A program made the translations under genes and the position numbers. This document shows, piece by piece, positions 11,646-22,673 of a stretch of 64,000 bases of DNA. Each line of letters opens with the position of its first letter. Positions within the stretch are counted from its first letter, which is position 1. The DNA comes from Acholoe squamosa. Its lineage: Eukaryota; Annelida; Polychaeta; Phyllodocida; Polynoidae. The stretch is from assembly GCA_949317995.1 (NCBI GenBank), contig OX439044.1, positions 30,390,733-30,454,732 on the forward strand. The letters run 5' to 3'. The notes beneath the pieces were generated by a model. That model was not told where the DNA came from. It made no database searches and saw only the letters and a list, made by a program, of their open reading frames with translations.

Positions 11646-12972
11646 AATATTGTCTTGTTATAACACAGCACTATAGTCTGCGTCTGTGACTGAACCAAAT
11701 CCGAGAAAGCAAGTATATGTATACCTACCACCAAGGATTCTACAGTATCTATTGTATCTAAACTCCTTGCTACCACTACACTAGTTGTGTCCTTTGAAGT
11801 GTTTTATCAGTGTGGTACAGATTCCGAGGGGATGGATAGCATGCAATGCCCTTATTGTCTGTCAAGGGTACTCAATCACATAGTTTGATGCCACCTGTTA
11901 ATGCCTGCCCATCCCCACTCATCTAGACACTCTGATAACACGATTTATGTAAAATATAGCACAGAGCAACACCTACAGTCTTTTCTCATTAGAGTATTAT
12001 TGTTATCAATCTTTTGACATCCTTAAAATAATTTGTAATTTTGATTTTGAACCATGCATACAATGTATAATAGATGAAGTGTAGATGTATTATGCATTAT
12101 GTATGCACAATATGTCCCCTCTGTTTGCGTCATAACGAGTAGGAAACATGCTCACAGGCTATGTATTAGAAAAATGCCAATGTTGTGTATATCTATATAC
12201 AGCTTCGTGGGATCTGGAGGTTATTTCAAAATACTGCTGATTTGCCACTATTTTGTGAAATGACCTCCCGATTGTATGTACTCAACAGTTTTGTCATATA
12301 TCATGATGCATACATGCATTTCTATTTCACTTATACACATTTGTCATATGACATGTGGGATACAACAATAAGATTAACGACTTATTTTATTCAAAGGATA
12401 TTTGAAGAGTTTGGTTCCAAAACGTAACAGATCCATTCCAGATTTTCTGCATGTACCCATGTTTGTAGTGCTCCCCTGAAGTGAATTTCAGGGCTTTTAT
12501 GAATAAATCTTTAGTGAACATAGTCTGAACAGTCGAAACATATATTTTTCAAAGAAAATGATTTTTTTTTATTTGCCTCTTTTTTTCAAAGCCAGTAGCT
12601 TTGATTTCATACATACAACCACTTTTAATCACAAATATAATGTTTATCATATTCGATCCTAAAGATAGGGCCTCAGGTTAGAATGTCCAGCTAGTCAAAT
12701 TATGACTGAAATGCCAATTCTCATTCTTTATAACACAGTCATCTTTCGTTAGAATTTAGTTTCTTCCGCCACATCCTAGGTCGTACATTTCAAATATTAA
12801 ACCGAACAAAATAAAATCGCAATCTTTCATCATTTACAACAATTAAGTTTCTCAAACAGCACAAAGTCTTGGTGGCTGAAGTTGTAAGATGTGTCGACCC
12901 ATTTTATATTCAATCAGTCATGATTGTACATATCTTCGTAGGTACAGGTTTATTGTGACACACGGCCACACA
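11646..12972. other. upstream/intergenic DNA, no gene seen
   Basis: This is the 5' flank of the Ig-like gene on the minus strand. The only recognisable piece is a stretch near 12403-12430 that matches the end (GAAGAGTTTGGTTCCAAAAC) of the element family at 23453-24160. Confidence 0.4.
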
Positions 12973-13156
12973 CGTAAAATACAGTTCCCTGGTTTATGGC
13001 CCTGAAGACAAACAGCCCCCAGACATTTAGCCCCACGTCACATAGCCCAAAATAAAATAGCCGAAAAGACACTTGGCCGAAATGAGATATGGCCGAAACG
13101 ACACATGGCCGAAAAGACACATGGCCAAAAAGACACATGGCCGAAATAGTGTCATA

Positions 13157-13499
13157 CCCTCCATACAACACCATACCACACTCATACCACACTCATACCA
13201 CACCATACCACACCATACCACACCATACCACACCATACCACACCATACCACACCACATGACACCATACCACACCATACCACACCATACCACACAATACCA
13301 CACCATACCACACCATACCACACAATACCACACCATACCACACAATACCACACCATACCATACCACACAATACCACACACCATACCACACAATACCACAC
13401 CATACCATACCACACCATACCACACAATACCACACCATACCACACCATACCACACCATACCACACAATACCACACCATACCACACCACACCATACCACA
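13157..13499. repeat. decamer satellite, left block
   Basis: About 34 tandem copies of a 10-base unit of type ATACCACACC with variants ATACCACACA and ATACCATACC. The plus strand is almost free of G. All reading frames are open because the unit contains no stop on the relevant phases; none is a gene. Confidence 0.95.
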
Positions 13500-13863
13500 T
13501 GTAGGGGCCGGCATCGTTGTATATATATTAGTGTGGTTCATCCGAGAGACGTGTTCATGTGGTGCTCGTTCCTTCTATGCCAACTAGGTGTCGCTTTGCG
13601 ATACCCGGCTGGTACAAGAGGGGGCAGCACCATGCCTCGCTTCCAGCTTCTACTAAGAAGCCAGACGAGCCGCAGAAGGGGACTGGACGTGGTCCAGTCA
13701 AGACGTTCCGTTGTTGATAGAGCACAAGGTGAATAAAGTCCTACCCGAGAGGTAGGGGTATCCGGGGCTTTGCCCAACCCGAATCACTCGTGTTGTGTTG
13801 GTGTCTTTAGTGATAAGCGAGCCAACGAGCCACCCAACATATAAGTCGATACGAACCATTACA
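13500..13863. mobile_element. solo LTR inserted in the decamer satellite
   Basis: A 364-bp segment begins TGTAGGGGCCGG and ends GAACCATTACA, so it has TG...CA ends. It is flanked by the 5-base duplication CCACA (13495-13499 and 13864-13868). It contains an AATAAA signal near 13732. No internal region accompanies it, so it is the remnant of an LTR retroelement (Ty3-type or similar, family not decided) left after recombination between its two LTRs. It inserted after the satellite array had formed. Confidence 0.8.
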
Positions 13864-15011
13864 CCACACAATACCACACAATACCACACAATATTACACA
13901 ATACCACACAATACCACACCATACCACACAATAGCACACCATACCACACAATACCACACAATACCATACCACACAATACCACACCATACCACACCATACC
14001 ACACAATACCACACCATACCACACAATACCACACCATACCACACCATACCACACCATACCACACCATACCACACCATACCACACCATACCACACAATACC
14101 ACACAATACCACACAATACCACACCATACCATACCACACCATACCACACCATACCACACAATACCACACAATACGACACCATACCACACAATATGACACC
14201 ATACCACACAATACCACACCATACCACACCATACCACACCATACCACACAATACCACACCATACCACACAATACCACACCATACCACACAATACCACACA
14301 ATACGACACCATACCACACCATACCACACCATACCACACAATACCACACCATACCACACAATACCACACCACACCATACCACACCATACCACACAATACC
14401 ACACCATACCACACAATACCACACCATACCACACCATACCACACCATACCACACCATACCACACCATACCACACCATACCACACAATACCACACCATACC
14501 ACACCATACCACACCATACCACACCATACCACACCATACCACACCATACCACACCATACCACACAATACCACACCATACCATACCACACCATACCACACC
14601 ATACCACACAATACCACACAATACGACACCATACCACACAATATGACACCATACCACACAATACGACACCATACCACACCATACCACACCATACCACACA
14701 ATACCACACCATACCACACAATACCACACCATACCACACAATACCACACAATACGACACCATACCACACCATACCACACCATACCACACAATACCACACC
14801 ATACCACACAATACCACACCACACCATACCACACCATACCACACAATACCACACCATACCACACAATACCACACCATACGACACCATACCACACCATACC
14901 ACACAATACCACACCATACCACACCATACCACACAATACCACACCATACCACACCATACCACACAATACCACACCATACCACACCATACCACACAATACC
15001 ACACCATACCG
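13864..15011. repeat. decamer satellite, right block with 450-bp higher-order duplication
   Basis: About 115 tandem copies of the ATACCACACC-type decamer. Rare variant units (ATACGACACC, ATATGACACC, and a phase shift at ATACCATACC) recur in the same order 450 bp apart: the stretch from about 14111 to 14440 matches 14561 to 14890. This shows that a 45-unit block was duplicated inside the array. Confidence 0.95.
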
Positions 15012-15205
15012 TGGTGTGGTCCGGTGTCGTATTTTGATCTTAGGGTAGAATATTCATGAAAAATTTCGGCCAAGTTGAATTTCGGCTAAATGACATTTCG
15101 GCCATCTGTCTTTTCAGCCACTTATTTTTCGGCCATATGACGTAGGGCTATAAGACTTAAGGCTATTTGTCTTATAGGCTATGTGCCTGGAAGTCGTAAA
15201 ATACA

Positions 15206-15495
15206 TCTCACCGTCCACTCCCCCATGGGACACTCTATGTCTCCAACCCATTCTCTGATTAGGGGGGCTGCAGGTGAAAGGCAACAATACTGTTAGATTT
15301 TAATTAATCCCACGCATGTATGAGGTGCATTTAACATAGGAATGAAATCAATAGATACTTATTATGTGTCATTGAATGAGAGAACTCATTTATCTAAACC
15401 AAGAATTGCACTAATGCTATTATCACTAAAAAAAAAAGGTAAGCTCACGGTGTAACAGGAGGGATGTGCATAAGTTCTCCAATGATAGACATGTC
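15206..15495. other. no gene seen
   Basis: Unique sequence between the foldback-like element and the decayed Ig-like copy. Nothing recognisable. Confidence 0.4.
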
Positions 15496-17067
15496 CTAAG
15501 CAAACCATAACACATCAACCTTTACTCCTGAGTACAGGGGATATGTGGCGGAGCAGTCTATAGTGTAGTTATATTGTGCTGCAAGTCGGTCTTTACGGAC
15601 CATTCTACACGATGTAGTTGAATTAAAAAAGAAAAGAAAAATCAGTAAGTTCAGAAATTGTAGAGCTATATAACCGTTAATACTGATTCCATTCCCCTTA
15701 TATAAAATAGACATGAAGTCTGCTTCTAGAGTTAAGTTATGTATACACTAGTGCCATACACCTTACAAGCACCACTGATAACTATCAAGGAATGACCAAT
15801 CCTTATACATGTATACCGCTCTCTCTTGTCTTTATATAGCTTTAAGCTGATGCATATATTTTTAAGTTGGTAAATATATGACATTCCCATCAAAATTAAA
15901 ATCTACGTGTATATACGATTACAGAGATAATACAATAAGAGATTTCTGTTAATCAACATCAATAGAAATACAAAAAAGATTAGAATTGACAGAATTGTAC
16001 TTACGATACTCATCATCACTATTCTACACCACATAAAACTTGATACATGGATGGAACACACATGAAGACTTCTCAGAAATACTTATTTTTGTATTCATTT
16101 AGGGTTTCATCATTCTTTTACAATGCTCAGGGGTATGTGAAAAAATGTTGTCCCCACCAGAGGGCCTGAAAATTGCATTTGAATGCGCCCTCTTTACCTC
16201 TAATTACATGCAGGTCTTTTCACTGAAAGCAGGTAAAATCATTCCCTCCCCTCGGAGTGGTTGAAAAAGTTTTACCCTCCCTCCAGTCAATGGATTTGTT
16301 TTCCCACTATCCTGTACCCACTGCCAGAATGGTCACTCCCTTAAATAATGGTAAGCTAAAAACACTTTGTGGTGTTTAATGCGAAATATTAAACGGAGCG
16401 TGAACATCACGCCAATTGTTCAAATTGGGAATAAAATACCAATATTCTGAAACTAATTCATAAGCAGTATTTGAAAATACGTTAGCATACATAGCTGGTT
16501 TCTATTAAATTTCTCTTCATTTCACACTTTGTGAAGGCAGCATTAAAGTTGTTGATAGTAAGAGATCAGATATACTGATAAAAGGCGACTACCTCAGAGG
16601 CGTGTAGAATCGCTCCCTTTTTAGCAGCATCATTTGGGCTGTCTGGATTAATTGGTAGTGCTAGAAACAAGATTACACTGTTTGGTACACACTAGCATGG
16701 CCTCTGCATACCATATCATGGCCTTAGTTGACTAATACAAAATGAGTCATGTTGCACAATGCAGGGGATAATATGTATAACTATGTAATAAATAACATAA
16801 CAAATTTCATGCTTTAATGGGCGCCTGGAAAATCTGTTATGATAATCTGATTTACGAGTTCATGAAATATCTTTACAAAGCCAGTCATTAAGGCAATTGA
16901 TTTCTATACATATGAGAAGTCACTTTTATCTTCACCCTTTCTATCTATCAAGGCACTGTACATGTTGTACAGAAACAGCTGCAATGATAATGACAGTCAA
17001 TGAAACTGTCTACAGCCACAATAAGATGTAGCAGACCAATGAATAGGGCAGCTTTCATGTAGAACAT
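15496..17067 (-). pseudogene. decayed paralogue of the secreted Ig-like gene
   Basis: The order matches the gene at 8720-11645. There is a signal-peptide start (MFYMKAALFIGLLHLIV at 17067), an exon-2 equivalent (16660-16593, LP-x-x-x-D and acidic/polar, phase 0 exit), a 19-base exon-3 equivalent (16023-16005, encoding NSDDEY, phase 1 exit), and an exon-4 equivalent (about 15616-15496) with VRKD, YTIDC and V-x-V-L-W. The exon 1 donor is replaced by GGCTGTAG, the exon 4 acceptor has AAC in place of CAG, and the Ig frame stops directly after the Trp region at 15496. A non-functional copy is the simplest reading. Exon 3 is much shorter than the 91 bases of its partner. A truncated product from exon 1 alone cannot be excluded. 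Confidence 0.6.
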
Positions 17068-17346
17068 GTTGGCTTATATCAGGGGAATGAGAGAAAGATA
17101 CGAGTTCAATTTTCCTGTGGCTATGGTCTGTGCCAACACGATCTGGGACAGCTACTTTTTACACATCTAACCAGTATGTGAACTTTGGAGTGTCTTCTTA
17201 AAACTCTTGATGTGTTGATCAATAGCGCTCAATACTTGGTTTGTTTGTCATGATCAAAGGTATGACCAGTATGTAAAGTTTGGTGGCACCTATTAGCACT
17301 TGCATACCCAAGTCTCCTCATTCCTCCATTCTCACAAGACCCTATA

Positions 17347-17348
<2 letters not shown>

Positions 17349-17421
<73 letters not shown>
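17349..17421. repeat. (TA)n microsatellite
   Basis: An uninterrupted TA array of about 36 units that directly abuts the left end of the element at 17422. Confidence 0.95.
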
Positions 17422-17425
<4 letters not shown>

Positions 17426-18034
17426 ACCCATCAAGCGAGAACACCCCTCCGCGGCAGATTTTTAATTCCCCATTTGGCCACCAGGGGGCATTGGAGAGGC
17501 AAAAATACTGTAAAATTAATAAAAAAATATATTAAGCTAATTTTTGATGCAGAATTCAATGGTCTCATTTAAAATGCACCATTTTCGGTAGAAATGACCC
17601 CTATTTGGAAGGTAAAATGAACATTTTTCATGAGAAATCAGCCTATATGCCTGTTTCTGGTTGCCATGGCAACCATTCCAATAATCAAAATTTGCAGATT
17701 CTTATGCCAATTTTCAGGGAAACTCACTAAAGACCCAAATCTGAAAACAGAAATGGAAAATTCCTTCTAGATCAAAATCTATGACAAAAATCACCATATT
17801 GTTATGTATTTTTTACGAAAAAGGCTGATTTATCGTGTTTTTAGATATTGTTATTGTTTATAATCTATTTAGAGCTTAATCATCAATTTCAAATATGAAT
17901 AACGACCTATGTTCAAGGTGGGGTTCTGACATAACTACTAGGAATATTTAAGCCAATGATGTCTCATTTTAAAGATCTTCAGATGAACTTTGATAATGAG
18001 TTTCCCTGCAGATGGGTGTTTTTGCTTGCCTGGT

Positions 18035-18037
<3 letters not shown>
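17422..18037. mobile_element. TA-flanked inverted-repeat element, copy 1
   Basis: It begins TGTGACCCATCAAGC and ends GCTTGCCTGGTCACA, imperfect inverted ends of about 30 bases. The interior shares CACCAGGGGGCA and CATGGCAACC motifs with copies at 18115-18728, 33573-34180 and 27133-33027. It is bounded by TA arrays on both sides, as expected for an element that targets TA. It is non-coding; Tc1/mariner-like targeting is an inference. Confidence 0.75.
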
Positions 18038-18113
<76 letters not shown>

Positions 18114-18114
18114 A
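18038..18114. repeat. (TA)n microsatellite between two elements
   Basis: A TA array of about 38 units with one ACATG interruption, joining the ends of two related elements. Confidence 0.95.
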
Positions 18115-18723
18115 TGTGAGCCAGCAAGCAGAAATAGGGGTTCCTGCGGGATTTAGTACCTGTTTTAACCACCAGGGGGCACCACTATGGGCTAGAATAG
18201 GAAAAATATGTTCAAAATTATTATAGGGTACTTTTCTATGGAGAATTCAATGATTTTTGATAGAATGTTCTATTTTGGGTGAAAAGGTTCCAAATTAGGC
18301 TTGTAAAAAGAACGTTTTTGGGCCTAAATAGGCATTTTTGTTGATTTCTGTTGCCATGGAAACAGGATTTTCATTCTAAATAGGAAAATCAATGATCCCA
18401 TTTGCAAGAATTTCTCACAAAGTTTACTACGGTGAAAACAGAATGAAAATGCCATTTCTAGATCAAAAGTTATAGGCAAAAGAATAAGAAAATTATGCTA
18501 ATTTAGCTAATTAGCATAAATTATGCTAATTATAGATGTATCTCATGACCAATTAGGCATAGAGCTTATTGCCATTCAGGAAATGGTCATACCTACCCAT
18601 ATTTAGCAAGCCATTCCCCTGAAACTAACAGGAGTATCTTCTTTTGCAATATATCACTGGAAAGCTAGTGATCTGAATTTTAAAGTTGACTTTTGGCATG
18701 GAGCACCCTTTCTCCTTGCCCCT

Positions 18724-18728
<5 letters not shown>
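18115..18728. mobile_element. TA-flanked inverted-repeat element, copy 2
   Basis: It begins TGTGAGCCAGCAAGC and ends with a diverged complement (CTCCTTGCCCCTACACA). The body is most like the element interrupted at 27133-33027, with GGGATTTAGTACC near the start and TAATTAGC-rich DNA in the middle. It is followed by another TA array. Confidence 0.7.
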
Positions 18729-18732
<4 letters not shown>

Positions 18733-18793
<61 letters not shown>

Positions 18794-18800
18794 ATATATA
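18733..18800. repeat. (CA)/(TA)n microsatellite
   Basis: A short CACA run passes into a TA array of about 30 units with one TT interruption. Confidence 0.9.
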
Positions 18801-19346
18801 GGTACTTTCACATAGTGATTATCGCCTTTCGTCACTTTAATTTGAGAGTTTGGCCATATAGCATGCATCTTGTGAAGTACTCTCCAGTACTATAGTTAAG
18901 GTAGAGTAGGTCTATTAAAGGAATAAAAGTGTATACTTCGACATTAAACAATATGGAACCAAACTTACTATCTTGCAATAGATTAAAGTACCACTATGAC
19001 TCGAAAACATTTCATCAGTAATGTCTGACCGTAGGAAGCCCCTCCCTAAAACCTGTGATGGGTTAGGTGTCTCCGGTCTACTAGCGAAAAAAAAAAAGAA
19101 GATAATAGGCGTAATCAAGCGTGGTTCAACAAAAGTAGGAGTAGTGAAGGTTGGTTATTGAAAAAAATATATCTAGTTCAAAGAACATAAAAAAAAACAA
19201 TTTATAGGTGCTCATCGACATGTGACGCCTGAGGGATAATATGATTCACTGTCCAATAGGTGGTAGCACTAACACTGTAGAGAAATGCTAGAGAAATTAG
19301 TTCACCATAAGCCCACCTGGAGTAGCTGCTGTTCCTTGAGCTCTAT
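18801..19346. other. no gene seen
   Basis: Unique intergenic sequence with no supported feature. Confidence 0.4.
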
Positions 19347-19808
19347 AGGTTACGTGGAACTAATTCCATTTCCTCTATGTTTCTATATAGCATAACACAT
19401 AAAAACAGCCCCCCGTAATGTTTGTTGGTAATATTTTCGACCGTAGCAAGATTAAACCATCTCTCACACACAATGTGTTAGAATATAGGATAGGCTTAAC
19501 CCTGAAAATCTTAACTAAGGGAGCGATATGTACAGCAAGTGCCATTCTACCCTATTTTGGGCCTCAAAACCTCCATTGGCCAGATGAACATTTGCAGACC
19601 TGATAAAATCCCCAAACCTTGGCAAAATATAAAAACTCATCTACTGTTCCATTTAGGAACTATTTGGGGTCACTTGTGATTTTTTTTCATAATTTTACCA
19701 ATATTTCTTGCATATGATTTCTAAGCCAATCAGCACCCAGATCACCTTCAGTGCAGGCCTGAATACCATATGACTCACGAGAGGGCAGCATTTACGTCCA
19801 TGTAACCT
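19347..19808. repeat. left terminal direct repeat, copy 2
   Basis: A 462-bp block, AGGTTACG at its start and GTAACCT at its end, repeated at 20719-21179 with a handful of differences. Confidence 0.85.
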
Positions 19809-20718
19809 TAATTAGGGGTAGGGTCTTCAGATAAAACTAAAATGTTTTTCCTATCAAACCTTAGGGTCTGTCCTATAAAATCCTAAAGTTTGGTGGCAAC
19901 AGCCTTTCTCAATGTTATGATATGAGGGGATTGATGTGTGCAATTCACACTGAAATTCCTACCAGTTTTCAATGTGATTTCCGAGCAGTGACTTTTATCA
20001 TCAAAGATCTATGCACTGCAAAAGCAGCAGTTCTAGAGCTGTCAAATTGCATATTTGCATTGAATTCAGTCACCTGATGATGAAGGGGGCATTGATTTTG
20101 CAAAATATTGTTAGGATTTTGCCAGGAAAACTCACAAAATCATGAAAAACATGATAAAACTGGTGAAAAATGATTAATATTAGGCCTATAATTAATCCCA
20201 CTTTTTACAGATCATATCTTACCAGGGGATCATTTTTTAAGGCATGCCTTTTCTGTTACATGCATCAAGAATACCTGTTATCAATATTGTACTAATATTT
20301 GCACTGGGGGATAAATTACTACTGGTTAATTAGATAGTTGCGCTCTCACTGAAACTTTGACGAAACACCACAAACCCGACCAAACTTCCAATGGACCCTA
20401 TGGTAGGCCCTACATGGATATCTGTGCATCAATAACCCTAGGAAGATTAAAATGAGGCTAAAATGTCATTTTCTGCTGAAAATTTCACCCTGTAGGTGGT
20501 TTATGTCCAGAAAAAGTTATGTTTTGGGAGATTCATAGAAACTGCAATATTTAGTGAATTACCCTACCTCCACAAGCAAGGTTTTCCTATTTTTTCTATT
20601 TACACACCATTTCTGTGACTAATTTGGCCAGATTCCTGTAAAACCATCCTTGCTGTAACAGAAAAATGACATTAAGAGGGCATTTGAAATAGGCAGGTCA
20701 AATGTCCAATCATCCTAT

Positions 20719-21179
20719 AGGTTACGTGGAACTAATTCCTTTTCCTCTATGTTTCTATATAGCATAACACATAAAAACAGCCCCCCGTAATGTTCGTTGG
20801 TAATATTTTCGACCGTAGCACGATTAAACCATCTCTCACACACAATGTGTTAGAATATAGGATAGGCTTAACCCTGAAAATCTTAACTAAGGGAGCGATA
20901 CGTACAACAAGTGCCATTCTACCCTATTTTGGGCCTCAAAACCTCCATTGGCCAGATGAACATTTGCAGACCTGATAAAATCCCCAAATCTTGGCAAAAT
21001 ATAAAAACTCATCTACTGTTCCATTTAGGAACTATTTTGGGTCACTTGTGATTTTTTTCATAATTTTACCAATATTTCTTGCATATGATTTCTAAGCCAA
21101 TCAGCACCCAGATCACCTTCAGTGCAGGCCTGAATACCATATGACTCACGAGAGGGCAGCATTTACGTCCATGTAACCT
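20719..21179. repeat. right terminal direct repeat, copy 2
   Basis: A 461-bp block matching 19347-19808. Confidence 0.85.
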
Positions 21180-21195
21180 ATATGCAGGGCTTATA

Positions 21196-21350
21196 GAGCT
21201 GAGCCAGGATACAATATCAACTAATGAGATGCCTCCCTCCATTCCCTGCAGAATTTTTTTAGTACATTATGTAACAGCTGGTACCCACCATGCAGGTTGT
21301 TATCAGTGCTTATCTCGCCAGCTCCCAGATAAAGCAATGGCAGACGCAAG
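21196..21350. repeat. dispersed repeat (pair member 1)
   Basis: About 155 bp are closely related to 35806-35955. Shared landmarks are the CCAGGATA start, TACATTATGTAACA, CTGGTACCCA and GTGCTTATCTCGCCAG, ending near GCAATGGC. It is non-coding and its class is unknown. Confidence 0.65.
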
Positions 21351-22118
21351 AGGCCAGAGTACTAAGCCCTATACGTCTAGTGCACTAAAAATCTTGACAC
21401 AGACGTCATGATTGAAGGCAGTGACGTGCCTTGAGAGGCCTACTTTAAACTGTTGTTTTTTTGCATCATTTGTGTTTATGACAGAATATAATGCATTTAG
21501 AGTTTATTTCCCATTTTCAGTTGTACACATCAACCTTAGTTTGACAAGCAAATACAGCAAAACTACCAGGGATATTTTAGCTCAAGATATCTCACTTTAA
21601 AGCCCATGACTTAAACCTTAAAAAGCCATTTCCCGCTAGGAGGCCCTTAACCACCAAACATGTGGATTTAAATAAAACATGTCATACTGTTACTGTAAAA
21701 TAATGTTAATCAATGAGATCAAATTCAAACAAAGTTATCACTAGGTCGCCATCACTAATCTGTCAATTAGACTGGAGATGTGATCCTTTTCCAAGCCAAT
21801 CATAATGTTAGATTCAAGCTAGAAAGTGTAACTCAAGCCTTACAATACACCTTAGTGATTTTGATCATAGCTATCATCAATGGTCAACCAGTGCATTGAT
21901 TATTGCAAAATGCCGATGCTTCAGGCCTGTTATGCTCCCGAAGGGTCGACATGATGACAAAATGATGTACCCAGTAAACTTGATCTACCAATACTTTAGT
22001 GTATCATAGTAACTGTAGCAGGGTAGGTTCATCTGGTAAAACAGATGGAACCACTGTACTCTGACTCTCTCCTACCCTGCCATGATCCACACGTATACCT
22101 CACCTTGGATGAAGCACC
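21351..22118. other. no gene seen
   Basis: Intergenic sequence with no supported feature. Confidence 0.35.
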
Positions 22119-22190
22119 GTCCCGATAGCTCAGCGGTCAGAGCATTCGCTTGGGACCCGAAGGACCCGGGTTTGAGTCCCGGTTGGGATT
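22119..22190 (+). tRNA. tRNA-like sequence, anticodon-position GGG (possible SINE head)
   Basis: A cloverleaf can be drawn. The acceptor arms GTCCCGA and TTGGGAT pair with two G-U pairs, the D arm is GCTC/GAGC, the anticodon stem TTCGC/CCGAA has one mismatch, the anticodon loop TTGGGAC gives GGG (proline), the variable loop is GGAC, and the T arm CCGGG/CCCGG has a TTTGAGT loop. A-box and B-box promoter elements are present. The mismatch and the TTTGAGT loop suggest a tRNA-derived repeat or pseudogene more than a working tRNA. Confidence 0.45.
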
Positions 22191-22673
22191 GGACTTTTCC
22201 AATGGTGACGGTTACATAACAAAGGAGGATAAATCATAAGGGGCCATCAATAAATGACGTCATGTCAAATTTGACCATCTTTGACGTACCCCTCCCCCCA
22301 TCGTCATGTCCTTTTGCCAATTTTACATTGCTAAAGGTATATGGACAATTAACCCTGTCATGCTGAATTTAACCCCTACGGGCCCGCGGCCCCTATAGAC
22401 GTCTCACAGGACTTAGCCGCATGGTTATAAAACTCATTATCATTTTAGTTGATTCTTTACTAAGAATACAATGACCTATTAGAACAACCCCCTCCGCTGT
22501 ATGTATTTGATTACAGTTTATTACATCACGATTGCATCCATGATACGAGTTACGGTATAATGTAGATGTTTACTTTCAAGTTAACTGAACCTCGATCTTA
22601 AAATGACAGTTATCAGAACTTACAGAGTATATTACAGGCATTATGGTTATTGAGGGATCGATAGATGCATAAA

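Larger units (their letters stand above)
12984..15194. mobile_element. foldback-like element with repeat-built arms and decamer core
   Basis: The same 11 bases, CGTAAAATACA, lie immediately outside both ends (12973-12983 and 15195-15205), as expected of a target-site duplication. The two arms (about 12984-13150 and 15060-15194) are inverted relative to each other and made of degenerate copies of a 16-17 base unit of the form ATGGCCGAAAAGACAC. Between the arms lies a decamer satellite interrupted by a solo LTR. Arms made of tandem short repeats and a target duplication of about 9 bp are known for Foldback and MULE-type DNA elements; assignment to them is inference. No transposase is present. 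Confidence 0.65.
19347..21179. mobile_element. non-coding element with 462-bp terminal direct repeats (copy 2)
   Basis: Two nearly identical blocks (19347-19808, 462 bp, and 20719-21179, 461 bp) in direct orientation flank 910 bp of unique non-coding DNA. Each block starts AGGTTACGTGGA and ends CCATGTAACCT. Both blocks are preceded by CTAT, and the outer right flank is ATAT, so a 2-3 base target duplication is possible. Total length, repeat length and the AGGT...ACCT termini match the element at 4863-6684, although the sequences are at best distantly related (shared AAGCCAATCA-like stretch near the 3' part). No primer site, polypurine tract or protein frame is visible. Confidence 0.6.

Noticed and set aside
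13698-15073. Very long open frames (up to 434 codons) on both strands
   Set aside because: They are translations of the 10-bp satellite, open in many frames because the unit lacks stops; no protein signal.
17229-18226. Tyr-Ile repeat proteins
   Set aside because: They arise from the TA microsatellites and read into flanking element ends.
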